From CAYWMP01 sp964459445 (GTDB lineage: Bacteria; Desulfobacterota; DSM-4660; Desulfatiglandales; HGW-15): a DNA stretch of 9,508 bases. Positions 1 to 6,848 of the stretch are shown here, piece after piece. The notes under the pieces are model-generated. The model saw only the letters and a list, made by a program, of their open reading frames with translations, was not told the origin of the DNA and did not search any database. The stretch lies in NCBI GenBank assembly GCA_964459445.1, contig CAYWMP010000211.1, positions 1 through 9,508 on the forward strand. Direction: 5' to 3'. The position numbers and the translations under genes were made by a program. Each line of letters starts with the position of its first letter. The stretch's first letter is position 1.

Positions 1-60
1 TTCACGACCTATTCCACTGCTTGCCCCGGTGACCAATGCTTTGCCTTTTGTTTCCGCCAT
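1..60 (-). CDS. Short-chain dehydrogenase/reductase, N-terminal fragment
   Basis: Only the first 20 codons are present; the gene runs off the left edge. They translate to a short polar lead followed by ALVTGASSGIGRE, which is the first beta strand and the TGxxxGIG dinucleotide-binding loop of classical SDR oxidoreductases (T11, G12, G16, G18). The start is well supported: the sequence just upstream (about 65-76, read leftward) contains AGAAGGAGGT, a near-perfect Shine-Dalgarno, a few bases before the ATG. The substrate cannot be told from this fragment; the family includes 3-oxoacyl-ACP reductases and many alcohol or steroid dehydrogenases. The AT-rich 61-110 stretch probably holds its promoter, and an inverted repeat TTTAC-N6-GTAAA lies at 94-109. 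Confidence 0.85.
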   Translation of the reverse strand, partial: MAETKGKALVTGASSGIGRE

Positions 61-205
61 CTTTACCTCCTTCTAAGCTATTTAGTGACAAAATTTACTT
101 AACCGTAAACAACCAACCGCCTCAAATATTTCTCTCGCCGAGTAGAGAGGAGGCGCGCCATTGTTTAGGCCAATGACTTCCAAAGTATCCACCTTTTCAG
201 GTTGT

Positions 206-996
206 GTGGCAAATGGCCATCAGGCCTTGCAATACGTCTCCTCCTCCCCCTCTAAAATTCCGGACGTTGGGTTTTCCCCAGTACGGCTTCAAACTGGAAT
301 TCGACCGCAACCTTCATCGGCAAGATACGGCTTAAGTGCAAGGCCCACATACGCACGTACTTTACAGACTTATATGCGGTCAAAGCTCTCTAACATCGAT
401 GGAAGAAATCATTACCGTAGTCGAGCTTTCGCTCAAGCGGATCTTCCTTCTATGCGAAAGAGCAATCCAGTCCAGAGGCCCTTGGCTCGCCAGTGGGTTA
501 TGTTGTCCCCCCGGGTCATAGCTTACTATGGCCTCATCCGAAACTCTCGACCCCCCTCCCTTCGATTTATGAATTATACGACGGGTCTTTGCCCTACGGC
601 CTTGTATGGGCTGGTATCGAGAGGCTCCCCAATTTGCTCCGCGTGTCTGTTTCCACCGTGCCGCCTTCCGTACCCCGGCGGGCCGAACGGCTGCCTACGA
701 CTGTTCCTTCGCCGTCCGTAGTAGCCTTCGCCATCTCTGCACAAGCTCGGCACCCACAACCCCACGCACGCCGGTTCTCACGTGGGAAGCGTAACGAGGC
801 TGCAAAGTTCACTTTATGCTACGGCCCGGTGCAATTGCTAGCCCTTCACCGGCAAGGACGTTTACTTTCGAGCTTTCGCCTGATTGGGTCACCCCAATCA
901 GACGTCGAGTATAACTATGCGGGTAAACAGCCAATTCCCGCAGCCGGACTTCCACCAGCTAGACACGCGGCCCTATGGGCTGCAAACAGAGTTCAC
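206..996 (-). ncRNA. Putative group II intron-like structured RNA without reverse transcriptase
   Basis: This stretch of about 790 bases lacks a convincing gene, although several overlapping frames are open by chance. Read leftward it looks like a large folded RNA. Near its 3' end (290 down to 255) is a hairpin resembling group II intron domain V. Two other helices are closed by GNRA loops only on the minus strand: an 8-9 bp stem with loop GTGA at 880-901 and a 6-bp stem with loop GAAA at 421-436. Near the presumed 5' end the minus strand has GGTGGAAGTCC, similar to text seen in group II domain I. No reverse transcriptase motif is visible, so this would be an ORF-less or decayed intron. Ends are estimates: 996 is a GTGAAC that only partly matches the usual GUGYG start, and 206 is chosen from an AC end after a bulged-A hairpin. 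Another family of large noncoding RNA is the main alternative. From memory, the antisense translation resembles short hypothetical proteins scattered across many genomes, which would fit a dispersed element. Confidence 0.45.
255..290 (-). other. Group II intron domain V-like hairpin
   Basis: Read leftward, the element has AAGCCGTAC, then TGGG, a GAAA loop, ACCCA, and ACGTCCGG. This matches the layout of domain V: a lower helix led by an AGC triad and CCG, a bulge of about two bases on the 3' side, an upper GC-rich stem of 4 bp and a GNRA cap. The 3' part ACGTCCGG is a very common domain V string. The run GAGGGGG follows a few bases later, as it often does after domain V. Weak points: one mismatch in the lower helix, and the bases after CGG are AATT instead of the usual TTC, so pairing with the AGC triad is poor. 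It is either a divergent family or a decayed copy. Confidence 0.5.
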
Positions 997-1104
997 TGAG
1001 ACTCTGAGATTTTGAGATTTTGAGAATCAGTATGTCCATCCTGGGTCGGGTAATTCCCGATAACGAAATTAAGCTTTAATGCCGCCCAAAAGGGCTGATG
1101 GTTG

Positions 1105-1133
1105 GCCAGATTCTTCCACTCAAAGAATCTGGC
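1105..1133. repeat. Perfect 11-bp stem-loop
   Basis: GCCAGATTCTT at 1105-1115 is repeated as its exact reverse complement at 1123-1133 around a 7-base loop. It lies about 120 bp beyond the stop codon of the leftward DUF89 gene and could end that transcript or protect its 3' end. No T run follows on either strand, so it is not a standard intrinsic terminator. A second, weaker inverted repeat (GCTTCCG/CGGAAGC, 1167-1193) lies between it and the gene. Confidence 0.55.
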
Positions 1134-1254
1134 TAAATTCACCCTCAGTGGCCTTTGAGAACTCTAGCTTCCGGAGGGCAAAACGACGGAAGCGGGCGAG
1201 AAATTTTCAATGCCCTGAAAACTTGGCGATTTTCTATGTTAGCAGAGCAATGCT

Positions 1255-2127
1255 TTACTCTTGCCAGAGTGCCACAAAACTCCCCATGGGTCCATTCACA
1301 TAATCCTGGATCGGGCGGCATTTAACCCTAAAAATATAGAAGGTCGGTGGCTTTGGCGATCTGGGATAGAGGGTTTCGAAATTGGCCATACCTTTAGACA
1401 AGACCAAATCAGCCCCATCCAGAAGATTACGAAAATCGTCGGAAACTTCATCCCAATCGATTCCAACGCCTTCTGTTCCCGTATCGACTATTTCGTCAAA
1501 TCGATGTTCCAACCCGGCCACCTTCAACTCCTGTCTGGTCAGGTCATTAATGGATGGACCGCCTTTAACGATCAACACGGTTCGTTCGGATCGTTCACAC
1601 ACGTAATCATAGAGAGGCAAATCAAAAAAAACCTCACCCGCATTATCCGTCAAATAGAGGACCAGCTTCGGGTCGTTGTTTAAAAAGGTTTCCAGATGCT
1701 CTATATCATCATAGGAAAAAGAAATGCCCCTTTTCATTTGATCGGGTATTTCGGAAAAGGCGTCTTCAGGATCCCGGAAGAAGTCTATGCTGTTGCCAAG
1801 GACAGCGAGAGTAATGTGAGAGCGCAGATCATCTTCCTTTTCCACTTGAATTCCTTCAAATACCCTCTTCGCTATTTCAATCTCCCGGATCTTGAAAAAG
1901 GAATAGGGATCCACATTCCCTGACCGTCTCGTGATCTCCCGGAGAATGCGATTCGCGACCTGAGGAGATGTTAGAGGTACGTCACGGCTTTGCTCCAATA
2001 TCCTACGTGCCTCGATTTCAACCTTCTCCTTCAAGCTTGAATCATCACTTGTCGACATATCGGCTGCACTTTGGGCTAATCCAACAAGACAGTCAACGCA
2101 TTGTGGGTAGGGCTGGAGTGGCTTCAC
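1255..2127 (-). CDS. DUF89/ARMT1-like metal-dependent phosphatase
   Basis: A 290-residue protein of the DUF89 family (PF01937), metal-dependent phosphatases thought to clear damaged or unwanted phosphometabolites. Visible motifs: an N-terminal CxxC (C10, C13) as in prokaryotic members, GNSID at 111-115, DNAGE at 161-165 (metal and phosphate site), KGGPSINDLT at 188-197, and D240 followed by KGMANFE at 245-251. The tail carries K269-C270. Length matches prokaryotic members of about 280-290 residues. Start choice: GTG at 2127 has AAAGGG about 9 bases upstream and puts the CxxC near residue 10, as is usual. Other in-frame starts are ATG 2172 (no clear Shine-Dalgarno) and ATG 2343, which has AGGGGG 8 bases upstream but would add a peptide read through a palindromic repeat. 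The family call is firm; the physiological substrate is unknown. It is a single leftward gene, divergent from the transporter to its right. Confidence 0.85.
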   Translation of the reverse strand: MKPLQPYPQCVDCLVGLAQSAADMSTSDDSSLKEKVEIEARRILEQSRDVPLTSPQVANRILREITRRSGNVDPYSFFKIREIEIAKRVFEGIQVEKEDDLRSHITLAVLGNSIDFFRDPEDAFSEIPDQMKRGISFSYDDIEHLETFLNNDPKLVLYLTDNAGEVFFDLPLYDYVCERSERTVLIVKGGPSINDLTRQELKVAGLEHRFDEIVDTGTEGVGIDWDEVSDDFRNLLDGADLVLSKGMANFETLYPRSPKPPTFYIFRVKCRPIQDYVNGPMGSFVALWQE

Positions 2128-2178
2128 TGATGAATCCCTTTGCTCATTTTCAATAAGCTCGCAAGAAGTCATTGAATA

Positions 2179-2334
2179 GACGGCACAGAAAAAAGTCCCA
2201 GATGCAAGGCGTGCGAATCTTTTGGAATGAGGCGTACTTAAAGTACGTCGCAATGACGATCCGCTTTCGCCTACGCTTCGGCGCGACAAGAAGATGAAGT
2301 GCAACGCCGCAGGTGGACTTTTTACGAAGCCGTC
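2179..2334. repeat. 156-bp palindromic MITE-like element
   Basis: The ends form terminal inverted repeats. The left end is GACGGC, five bases, then AAAAAGTCC (2179-2198). The right end (2315-2334) is its reverse complement, with 16 of 20 positions agreeing. The centre has a perfect palindrome, CGTACTT-A-AAGTACG (2233-2247). Between these, the arms are partly complementary (GGCGT and TCTT blocks), with extra sequence in the right arm. There is no transposase, so it would be non-autonomous. No clear target duplication was seen. Its length is an exact multiple of three, and it is open in the frame of the adjacent DUF89 gene. I recall similar repeats carrying ACTTTTTACGAAG from Desulfobacterota, but cannot count copies here. 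Confidence 0.6.
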
Positions 2335-2614
2335 TGGAACCATATCGAAATCCCCCTAAATTGTCTTCACTTTTTTCCTCAACCCTCGGGCCAAAACTGA
2401 ACCGCGTTCAGAACTCCGACCCCAAAACACAGGCAAACAGGTTGACAATAACACGGACTCTAAAATACCCTTCCTATGGGTTCAGGGTTCATGGGTTCAA
2501 AGGTTCGGAGGTTCGGTGGGGTAACGATGCAGGTCATGGAAAGGAAGCACTCCCAAAGGACGAGGTTTTTAGGTTCCACAAGAAAAATGAAGCAGAAAAG
2601 ACCGGGGAAATGAC
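2335..2614. other. Divergent intergenic region with GGTTC-type short repeats
   Basis: This spacer separates the leftward DUF89 gene and its repeat element from the rightward transporter. At 2478-2520 there is a degenerate tandem array of about six GGTTC or GGGTTCA units. A TTGACA at 2442-2447 is followed by TAAAAT at 2461, but the 13-base spacing is too short for a good sigma-70 promoter, so no promoter is claimed. The long open frame on the plus strand here is judged a chance ORF because it runs through the repeats. Confidence 0.4.
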
Positions 2615-3526
2615 ATGGATCCAGCAATCGTTGATCAGGTTCGTCTGAACTTCAATCCTCAAAGCCTATTTGCACTGAATGTGGTCATCGGACTGATGAT
2701 GTTGGGAGTCGCCCTTGATCTAAAGCTCGAAGATTTTAGAAGGGTTTTTGTTGTGCCTAAGGCGCCGATAATCGGCCTGGCCGCTCAGTTTATTCTGCTT
2801 CCCGCATTCACTTTCCTTTTGACTTTGATCCTAAAGCCCCATCCTTCGATGGCCCTGGGGATGATGCTCGTTGCCGCCTGCCCAGGGGGGAATCTCTCCA
2901 ACATCATGACCTATCTGGCCCGGGGCAATGCAGCCGTCTCCGTGAGCATGACAGCTGTATCCACTGCAGCAGCCATCCTGTTAACGCCCCTCAACCTCAC
3001 TCTATGGGGCAGTCTCAATCCTGCAACTGAACCTATTTTAAGGCGTGTGAGCCTGAATCCCCTAGACGTCTTCACCACCATCTTCATGATCCTCGGCATT
3101 CCTATGGCCATTGGCGTGCTTCTTTCCCGCCTCTTCCCGAAACTGGCCGACAGAATTCGAAAGCCTTTTAAGGCCTTCTCTTTTATTGTATTCCTTGGCG
3201 TCGTCGGCATGGCTCTTTCGGCCAATTGGCAGCACTTTCTCGATTTTGTGGGTCTGGTTGTCTTCGGCGTCCTCATCCATAATGCCCTCGCACTGAACTT
3301 GGGATACTGGTCAGGCCGATGTCTAGGATTGGAAATGCGGGATGTAAGGGCTGTCTCCATAGAGGTCGGCATACAGAATTCTGCCCTGGGATTGATCCTT
3401 ATTTTCAACTTTTTCGATGGTCTGGGTGGCATGGCCATCGTCGCTGCATGGTGGGGCATCTGGCATATCATATCGGGGTTGAGCCTGGCACTCTTTTGGT
3501 CTCGTCGACCCCTTCCAATCACGTAA
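2615..3526 (+). CDS. Bile acid:sodium symporter (BASS) family transporter
   Basis: A 303-residue, very hydrophobic inner-membrane protein of the BASS/SBF family (PF01758), which couples sodium entry to uptake of organic anions. About nine or ten membrane helices can be drawn, roughly from residue 18 to 295. Both signature regions are present: CPGGNLSN at 89-96, and EVGIQNS at 250-256 (with Q254 and N255), the crossed-helix parts that bind sodium and substrate in structurally known members. Family proteins carry bile acids, pyruvate, pantoate, 2-keto acids or sulfonates, so the annotation should stay generic. The start is supported by GGGGA about 7 bases upstream of the ATG. Length is normal. 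The next gene is 500 bp away, so it seems to be transcribed alone. Confidence 0.9.
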   Translation: MDPAIVDQVRLNFNPQSLFALNVVIGLMMLGVALDLKLEDFRRVFVVPKAPIIGLAAQFILLPAFTFLLTLILKPHPSMALGMMLVAACPGGNLSNIMTYLARGNAAVSVSMTAVSTAAAILLTPLNLTLWGSLNPATEPILRRVSLNPLDVFTTIFMILGIPMAIGVLLSRLFPKLADRIRKPFKAFSFIVFLGVVGMALSANWQHFLDFVGLVVFGVLIHNALALNLGYWSGRCLGLEMRDVRAVSIEVGIQNSALGLILIFNFFDGLGGMAIVAAWWGIWHIISGLSLALFWSRRPLPIT

Positions 3527-4029
3527 CAGTTCATCGGAAGAAAAGCTTTGACGGGATAACAGGATAAACATGATATTTACCCGCCATAAGTCTGGCGGGA
3601 AAATCCGCCATACCTTTGGGGGATTCATCCACCCAGATCCAAGCGGTTGAATCCAGTTAATCAAAAACTATCACAACCTGAAGGAAGTCCTACGGAGAAT
3701 GAAAAGATTGCCGAAACAATTTTCGGTTGTGCTTGTCGCTTTGACCATAGAATGAGCTTCGGTATTCGTGAAAACAAGTATGTTAGTTGTCAGTGCATAG
3801 AGTTATTCAAAACGGACCTGGATAGAAAGGAAAAGGTTGAAATTAGACATAAGATCGAGACCTACCCTTGAACGCCGTTAATAAGCCTATTTTTGTTTGG
3901 CCATTGTGCTGTGAATATTGCTCATTTGCAACGTTACGATTGCAACCAGGTTTGGGCCAGGGATCTCCACTAAGGGATCAACCGAGATGAACAAACATTC
4001 AAGTCAATCCTGTCATCCTGTCTAAAAAA
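3527..4029. other. 500-bp intergenic region bounded by an inverted ACAGGAT motif
   Basis: No gene can be firmly supported here. It holds: an inverted pair of 15-mers at 3551-3565 and 4007-4021 (13 of 15 positions agree); a perfect hairpin CCCGCCA-N6-TGGCGGG at 3580-3599 without a following T run; and two copies of the palindrome TTGCAA at 3926-3931 and 3940-3945. One 74-codon frame (3647-3871, TTG start, no Shine-Dalgarno) encodes a charged peptide with a CxC near its middle that I do not recognise. It may be a gene fragment or chance. Confidence 0.45.
3580..3599. repeat. 7-bp GC-rich stem-loop after the transporter gene
   Basis: CCCGCCA and TGGCGGG form a perfect 7-bp stem with the 6-base loop TAAGTC, 54 bases after the transporter stop codon. 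It could stabilise or end the message. The downstream bases are AAAATCC, so it does not meet the intrinsic terminator pattern on the plus strand, nor does the minus strand. Part of the stem (CCGCCATA) recurs at 3605-3612. Confidence 0.5.
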
Positions 4030-5013
4030 ATGAATCAAGTCACTTTTAAAAAACCGTCCGTCTTTATCACCGGGGCTTCCGGTTATATAGGAAAGCAACT
4101 TGTCGAGACCCTGCATCGCGATAAAGAAGATTATGGAAACATCGTAGCTTCGGATATTCGCGAAATCCCTTCGGAGCAGAGGCTATCGGGGATTGATTAC
4201 GTGGCCCAGGACGTGCGTTCGCCCGAGATTGCCGAGACCTTCAAACAAGCACGGATTGACACCGTGGTTCATCTCGCAACCATTGTTACCCCCGGGAAAA
4301 ATCCGGATAGGGAATTCGAATATTCTGTGGATGTCCAGGGAACCGAAAACGTCCTTGAGGCTTGTCTCAAAGCCGGCGTCCGTAAACTGATCATTACCAG
4401 CAGCGGCGCTGCCTATGGTTATCATCACGATAATCCCCATTGTCTCGATGAAAGGGACACCCTTCGCGGCAACCCTGAATTTAGCTACTCACACCACAAA
4501 AGGCTTGTCGAAGAGTTGCTCTCCAGGTATCGGGAGAAACATCCGGAGCTTAAACAGCTTGTTTTCAGGCCCGGAACCATACTCGGAGGAACAGCCGACA
4601 ACCAGGTCACCGCGCTATTTGATAAAAAGATTATGCTCGGAATCAGCGGTTCGGCTTCGCCCTTTGTCTTTATTTGGGATCAGGATGTGGTGGCGTGCAT
4701 TGTGAAGGGTATTCGAGAGGATGTCACCGGAATCTATAATCTGGCCGGGGATGGTGCGCTGAGCATGAAGGATATCGCCACCATCATTAATAGGCCTTAC
4801 TTACCGTTGCCTGCGTCTTTGGTCCGAAGGGCTCTGCGCTTGCTTAAATTCTTCCATCTTACCCAATACGGCCCTGAGCAGGTCATGTTCCTGCAATACC
4901 GCCCTGTGCTTAGCAACAGACGACTAAAAGAGGAGTTTGGCTATACCCCCCAAAAAACAACCCGCGAGGTTTTTGACTATTACCTTGCAAAAAGGTCTAA
5001 CGAAAGGATTTGA
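4030..5013 (+). CDS. NAD-dependent epimerase/dehydratase (extended SDR)
   Basis: A 327-residue extended SDR of the NAD-dependent epimerase/dehydratase type (PF01370). The N-terminal Rossmann fold shows TGASGYIGK (14-22, GxxGxxG). D42 at the end of strand two suggests NAD rather than NADP. D61-V62 is the adenine-contact pair. The catalytic set is S124/S125 in TSSGAAYG and Y153xxxK157. The motif RPGTILGG (about residue 180) and the C-terminal substrate domain follow. Family members act mostly on nucleotide sugars, but also on steroids and other carbonyl compounds. No sugar gene neighbours are present, so the substrate is open. No good Shine-Dalgarno precedes the ATG (the upstream bases are TCTAAAAAA). 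An in-frame stop at 3988 limits any longer start. It converges with the M48 gene across a 174-bp spacer. Confidence 0.88.
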   Translation: MNQVTFKKPSVFITGASGYIGKQLVETLHRDKEDYGNIVASDIREIPSEQRLSGIDYVAQDVRSPEIAETFKQARIDTVVHLATIVTPGKNPDREFEYSVDVQGTENVLEACLKAGVRKLIITSSGAAYGYHHDNPHCLDERDTLRGNPEFSYSHHKRLVEELLSRYREKHPELKQLVFRPGTILGGTADNQVTALFDKKIMLGISGSASPFVFIWDQDVVACIVKGIREDVTGIYNLAGDGALSMKDIATIINRPYLPLPASLVRRALRLLKFFHLTQYGPEQVMFLQYRPVLSNRRLKEEFGYTPQKTTREVFDYYLAKRSNERI

Positions 5014-5187
5014 ATGTAGGTCTTAACAGAAAAATCCACGAATTGATTCCAACAATGAGTATTGAATTTTCTATCCTGTACGAGTTTCCAGTTTCTAGTT
5101 TCTAATTTCGTAGCATCCATTAGCCTTCATTACACCGGATTCCTCTATTCAGACCGGACTTTGAAGTAACAGGTTATCCAGATCTTC

Positions 5188-6672
5188 TCATTCCTTTTGG
5201 ATAACTTTCAACTTCGTGCCGGCAGGGATGACGTCGTTCAGTCGTCTTCCGTTCAATAGGGCCGTTTCTTTCAGTTTATCGCCGGAAACGCCGAGCGATT
5301 TCAGGTTGCGCTCAACACTGCCGTCCTTTTTGGCCCTTCGGATCCGGATACTGTCCGGTTGCACATCGATTCGCTTTGGGTCATCAAGCCTTCGAAATCC
5401 TCCCATGGTGTATTCAAATGTGCCCTGATATCTCTGAAACAGTTGGCGAGGTGCAAATCCATGAAAGACAAAGATATGGCGATCCTTTTCAATGAAGTAG
5501 GATACCGCGCGAATAACACCACCTTTGGAGCGTAAATCGAAAATAAGCTGGTGGGCATAGAGTCCATTGACCCGAAGCTCTCGCGAGGAAAGCACGTTCA
5601 GTCTGTTTTTGTATGCAAATCCCTGAGCCGCATCCCTGGGTGATCTACCCGTTGTGATTGAAAAGAGAATGCCCGCCTCTCCATTTGGATCGGCGATCTG
5701 CACCTGCGATGGGGTGTTGTTCAGTTTCCAACCTCGGGGTTTGGGAAATTGAAAGCGAAGACCCGGATGGTAGAAAATGCCCTTTGCCACATACCCCTGC
5801 TGCGGATCATCCCCATAGGTGAGGCCGTTTATCCTGTCCAAATAGGACTCTTTGTTGACTGCAAGTTCTTGCACACCCAGCCGTTGTCTCCATTCCTGGG
5901 CGCGCAACTGAATTGCGCCTATACGATCAACAGGATCGGGATGGGTTGAAAACCAGCTGGGCAGACCGCTGCGATCGGAGCTTGACTGCATGCGTTTCAG
6001 GGTCTCAAAAAAACTGGCCGTCTCTTTCGCATCATACCCTGCTCGGGTCGCGTACTCCACGCCCAGGTCGTCCGCCTGTCTTTCATTGTCCCGGCTGAAC
6101 TTCAAGAACAACATGGCCACGCCCTGTTGAGCCAGTTCAGAAAAACCACGAAGGGTCTCTGAAACCGCCATGCCCAGACCCAAACCGATTTGGGCGACCT
6201 GGGCACGGCTATACTGCTGGGCGGAGTGGCGGGCCGTGATATGCCCGATCTCATGCCCCATGACACCCGCGAATTCGGCTTCACTATTGAGATACGCAAG
6301 GATGCCTCTCGTAAAATACACGTAGCCTCCCGGCACCGCAAAGGCATTAACCACGGATGCATCCAAAACCTTGGCCTGATAGTTCAGATTGGAGCGATGG
6401 GAGAACATGCCCATTCTGCGACAGGATCTTTTGATGAATCCACCCAAGGCTTCATCTTCATAGATTCCGTACTCTTCCATAATCTGGGCATCTGTCTGAC
6501 GGCCAAGCCTGACCTCATCCGCTTCACTCAGGAGCATTAACTCCTGCTGCCCGGTCACGGGATTTACAGCGCATCCAACCAGCAACCCGGCAGAAGCCAG
6601 TGCACTGAGCCGCAGAAAATCCCGACGCGTCACTCCTGTACGCGCAATGTGGTCTACTGTATCCTTTTGCAT
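5188..6672 (-). CDS. M48 family zinc metalloprotease, Tat-type lipoprotein with LysM-like tail
   Basis: A 494-residue protease of the M48 family (PF01435; the BepA/YfgC-like periplasmic group is closest by layout). The N terminus has a twin-arginine motif TRRDFL (15-20), a hydrophobic stretch and a lipobox LVGC with C34 as the lipidation site. This predicts export folded by the Tat path and anchoring in a membrane facing the periplasm. The next residues AVNPVTGQQ are typical of this group. The zinc site is HEIGH at 140-144, with E197 in NERQADDLG as third ligand. The segment STHPDPVDRI is also characteristic. Residues of about 290-440 form a beta-rich extension. The last 50 or so resemble a LysM fold (LGVSGDKLKETALLNG and a final VIPAGTKLKVI), which could bind peptidoglycan. 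Expected role: quality control of envelope proteins. Start: GGGGTGAG lies about 11 bases upstream. It is divergent from the kinase gene with a 176-bp gap. Confidence 0.9.
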   Translation of the reverse strand: MQKDTVDHIARTGVTRRDFLRLSALASAGLLVGCAVNPVTGQQELMLLSEADEVRLGRQTDAQIMEEYGIYEDEALGGFIKRSCRRMGMFSHRSNLNYQAKVLDASVVNAFAVPGGYVYFTRGILAYLNSEAEFAGVMGHEIGHITARHSAQQYSRAQVAQIGLGLGMAVSETLRGFSELAQQGVAMLFLKFSRDNERQADDLGVEYATRAGYDAKETASFFETLKRMQSSSDRSGLPSWFSTHPDPVDRIGAIQLRAQEWRQRLGVQELAVNKESYLDRINGLTYGDDPQQGYVAKGIFYHPGLRFQFPKPRGWKLNNTPSQVQIADPNGEAGILFSITTGRSPRDAAQGFAYKNRLNVLSSRELRVNGLYAHQLIFDLRSKGGVIRAVSYFIEKDRHIFVFHGFAPRQLFQRYQGTFEYTMGGFRRLDDPKRIDVQPDSIRIRRAKKDGSVERNLKSLGVSGDKLKETALLNGRRLNDVIPAGTKLKVIQKE

Positions 6673-6848
6673 TATTGCCTACTCACCCCGTCTTTCTCAA
6701 AAATACTACATTCGAGATGTATGAATATGCCAATGAGTCAATCAAATGGAATCATATGGTGTAAGCCTATCAAATTCGGAAGGCTGAGGTCAAATGGGTC
6801 CCTTTGTTCAATCATCATTGACACTCGATAGAGAAAAGCCCTAAACTC

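Noticed and set aside
574..812. Minus-strand frames of 63 and 72 codons as intron-encoded protein remnants
   Set aside because: Neither shows reverse transcriptase, maturase or endonuclease motifs; both look like translations of structured RNA.
161..999. Long plus-strand frames of 168-186 codons
   Set aside because: Several frames on both strands are open together, compositions are rich in Arg, Pro and Ser, no Shine-Dalgarno is seen, and the frames run antisense through the hairpins of the structured RNA. They are best explained as chance antisense frames.
2128..2343. N-terminal extension of the DUF89 protein from ATG 2343
   Set aside because: Not used as the primary start because it would be encoded mostly by the palindromic repeat and family members begin close to the CxxC. 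It is kept as a finding because a Shine-Dalgarno is present.
2442..2466. TTGACA/TAAAAT as a promoter for the transporter
   Set aside because: Spacing is only 13 bases, outside the usual 15-19 range.
2911..3664. Minus-strand frames opposite the transporter
   Set aside because: They are shadows of a clear membrane-protein gene, with no start signals or recognisable domains.
3647..3871. 74-codon plus-strand frame with TTG start
   Set aside because: No ribosome binding site, no recognised motif beyond one CxC, and a repeat-rich setting. It is mentioned in the spacer entry but not called a gene.
5173..5205. GTTATCC/GGATAAC inverted repeat at the end of the M48 gene
   Set aside because: The 19-base loop is long, the stem overlaps the stop codon and no T run follows, so it is not a convincing terminator.
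6815..6848. TTGACA near the kinase start as a promoter
   Set aside because: The matching -10-like TAAACT lies directly before the start codon, which would place the transcript start inside the gene.
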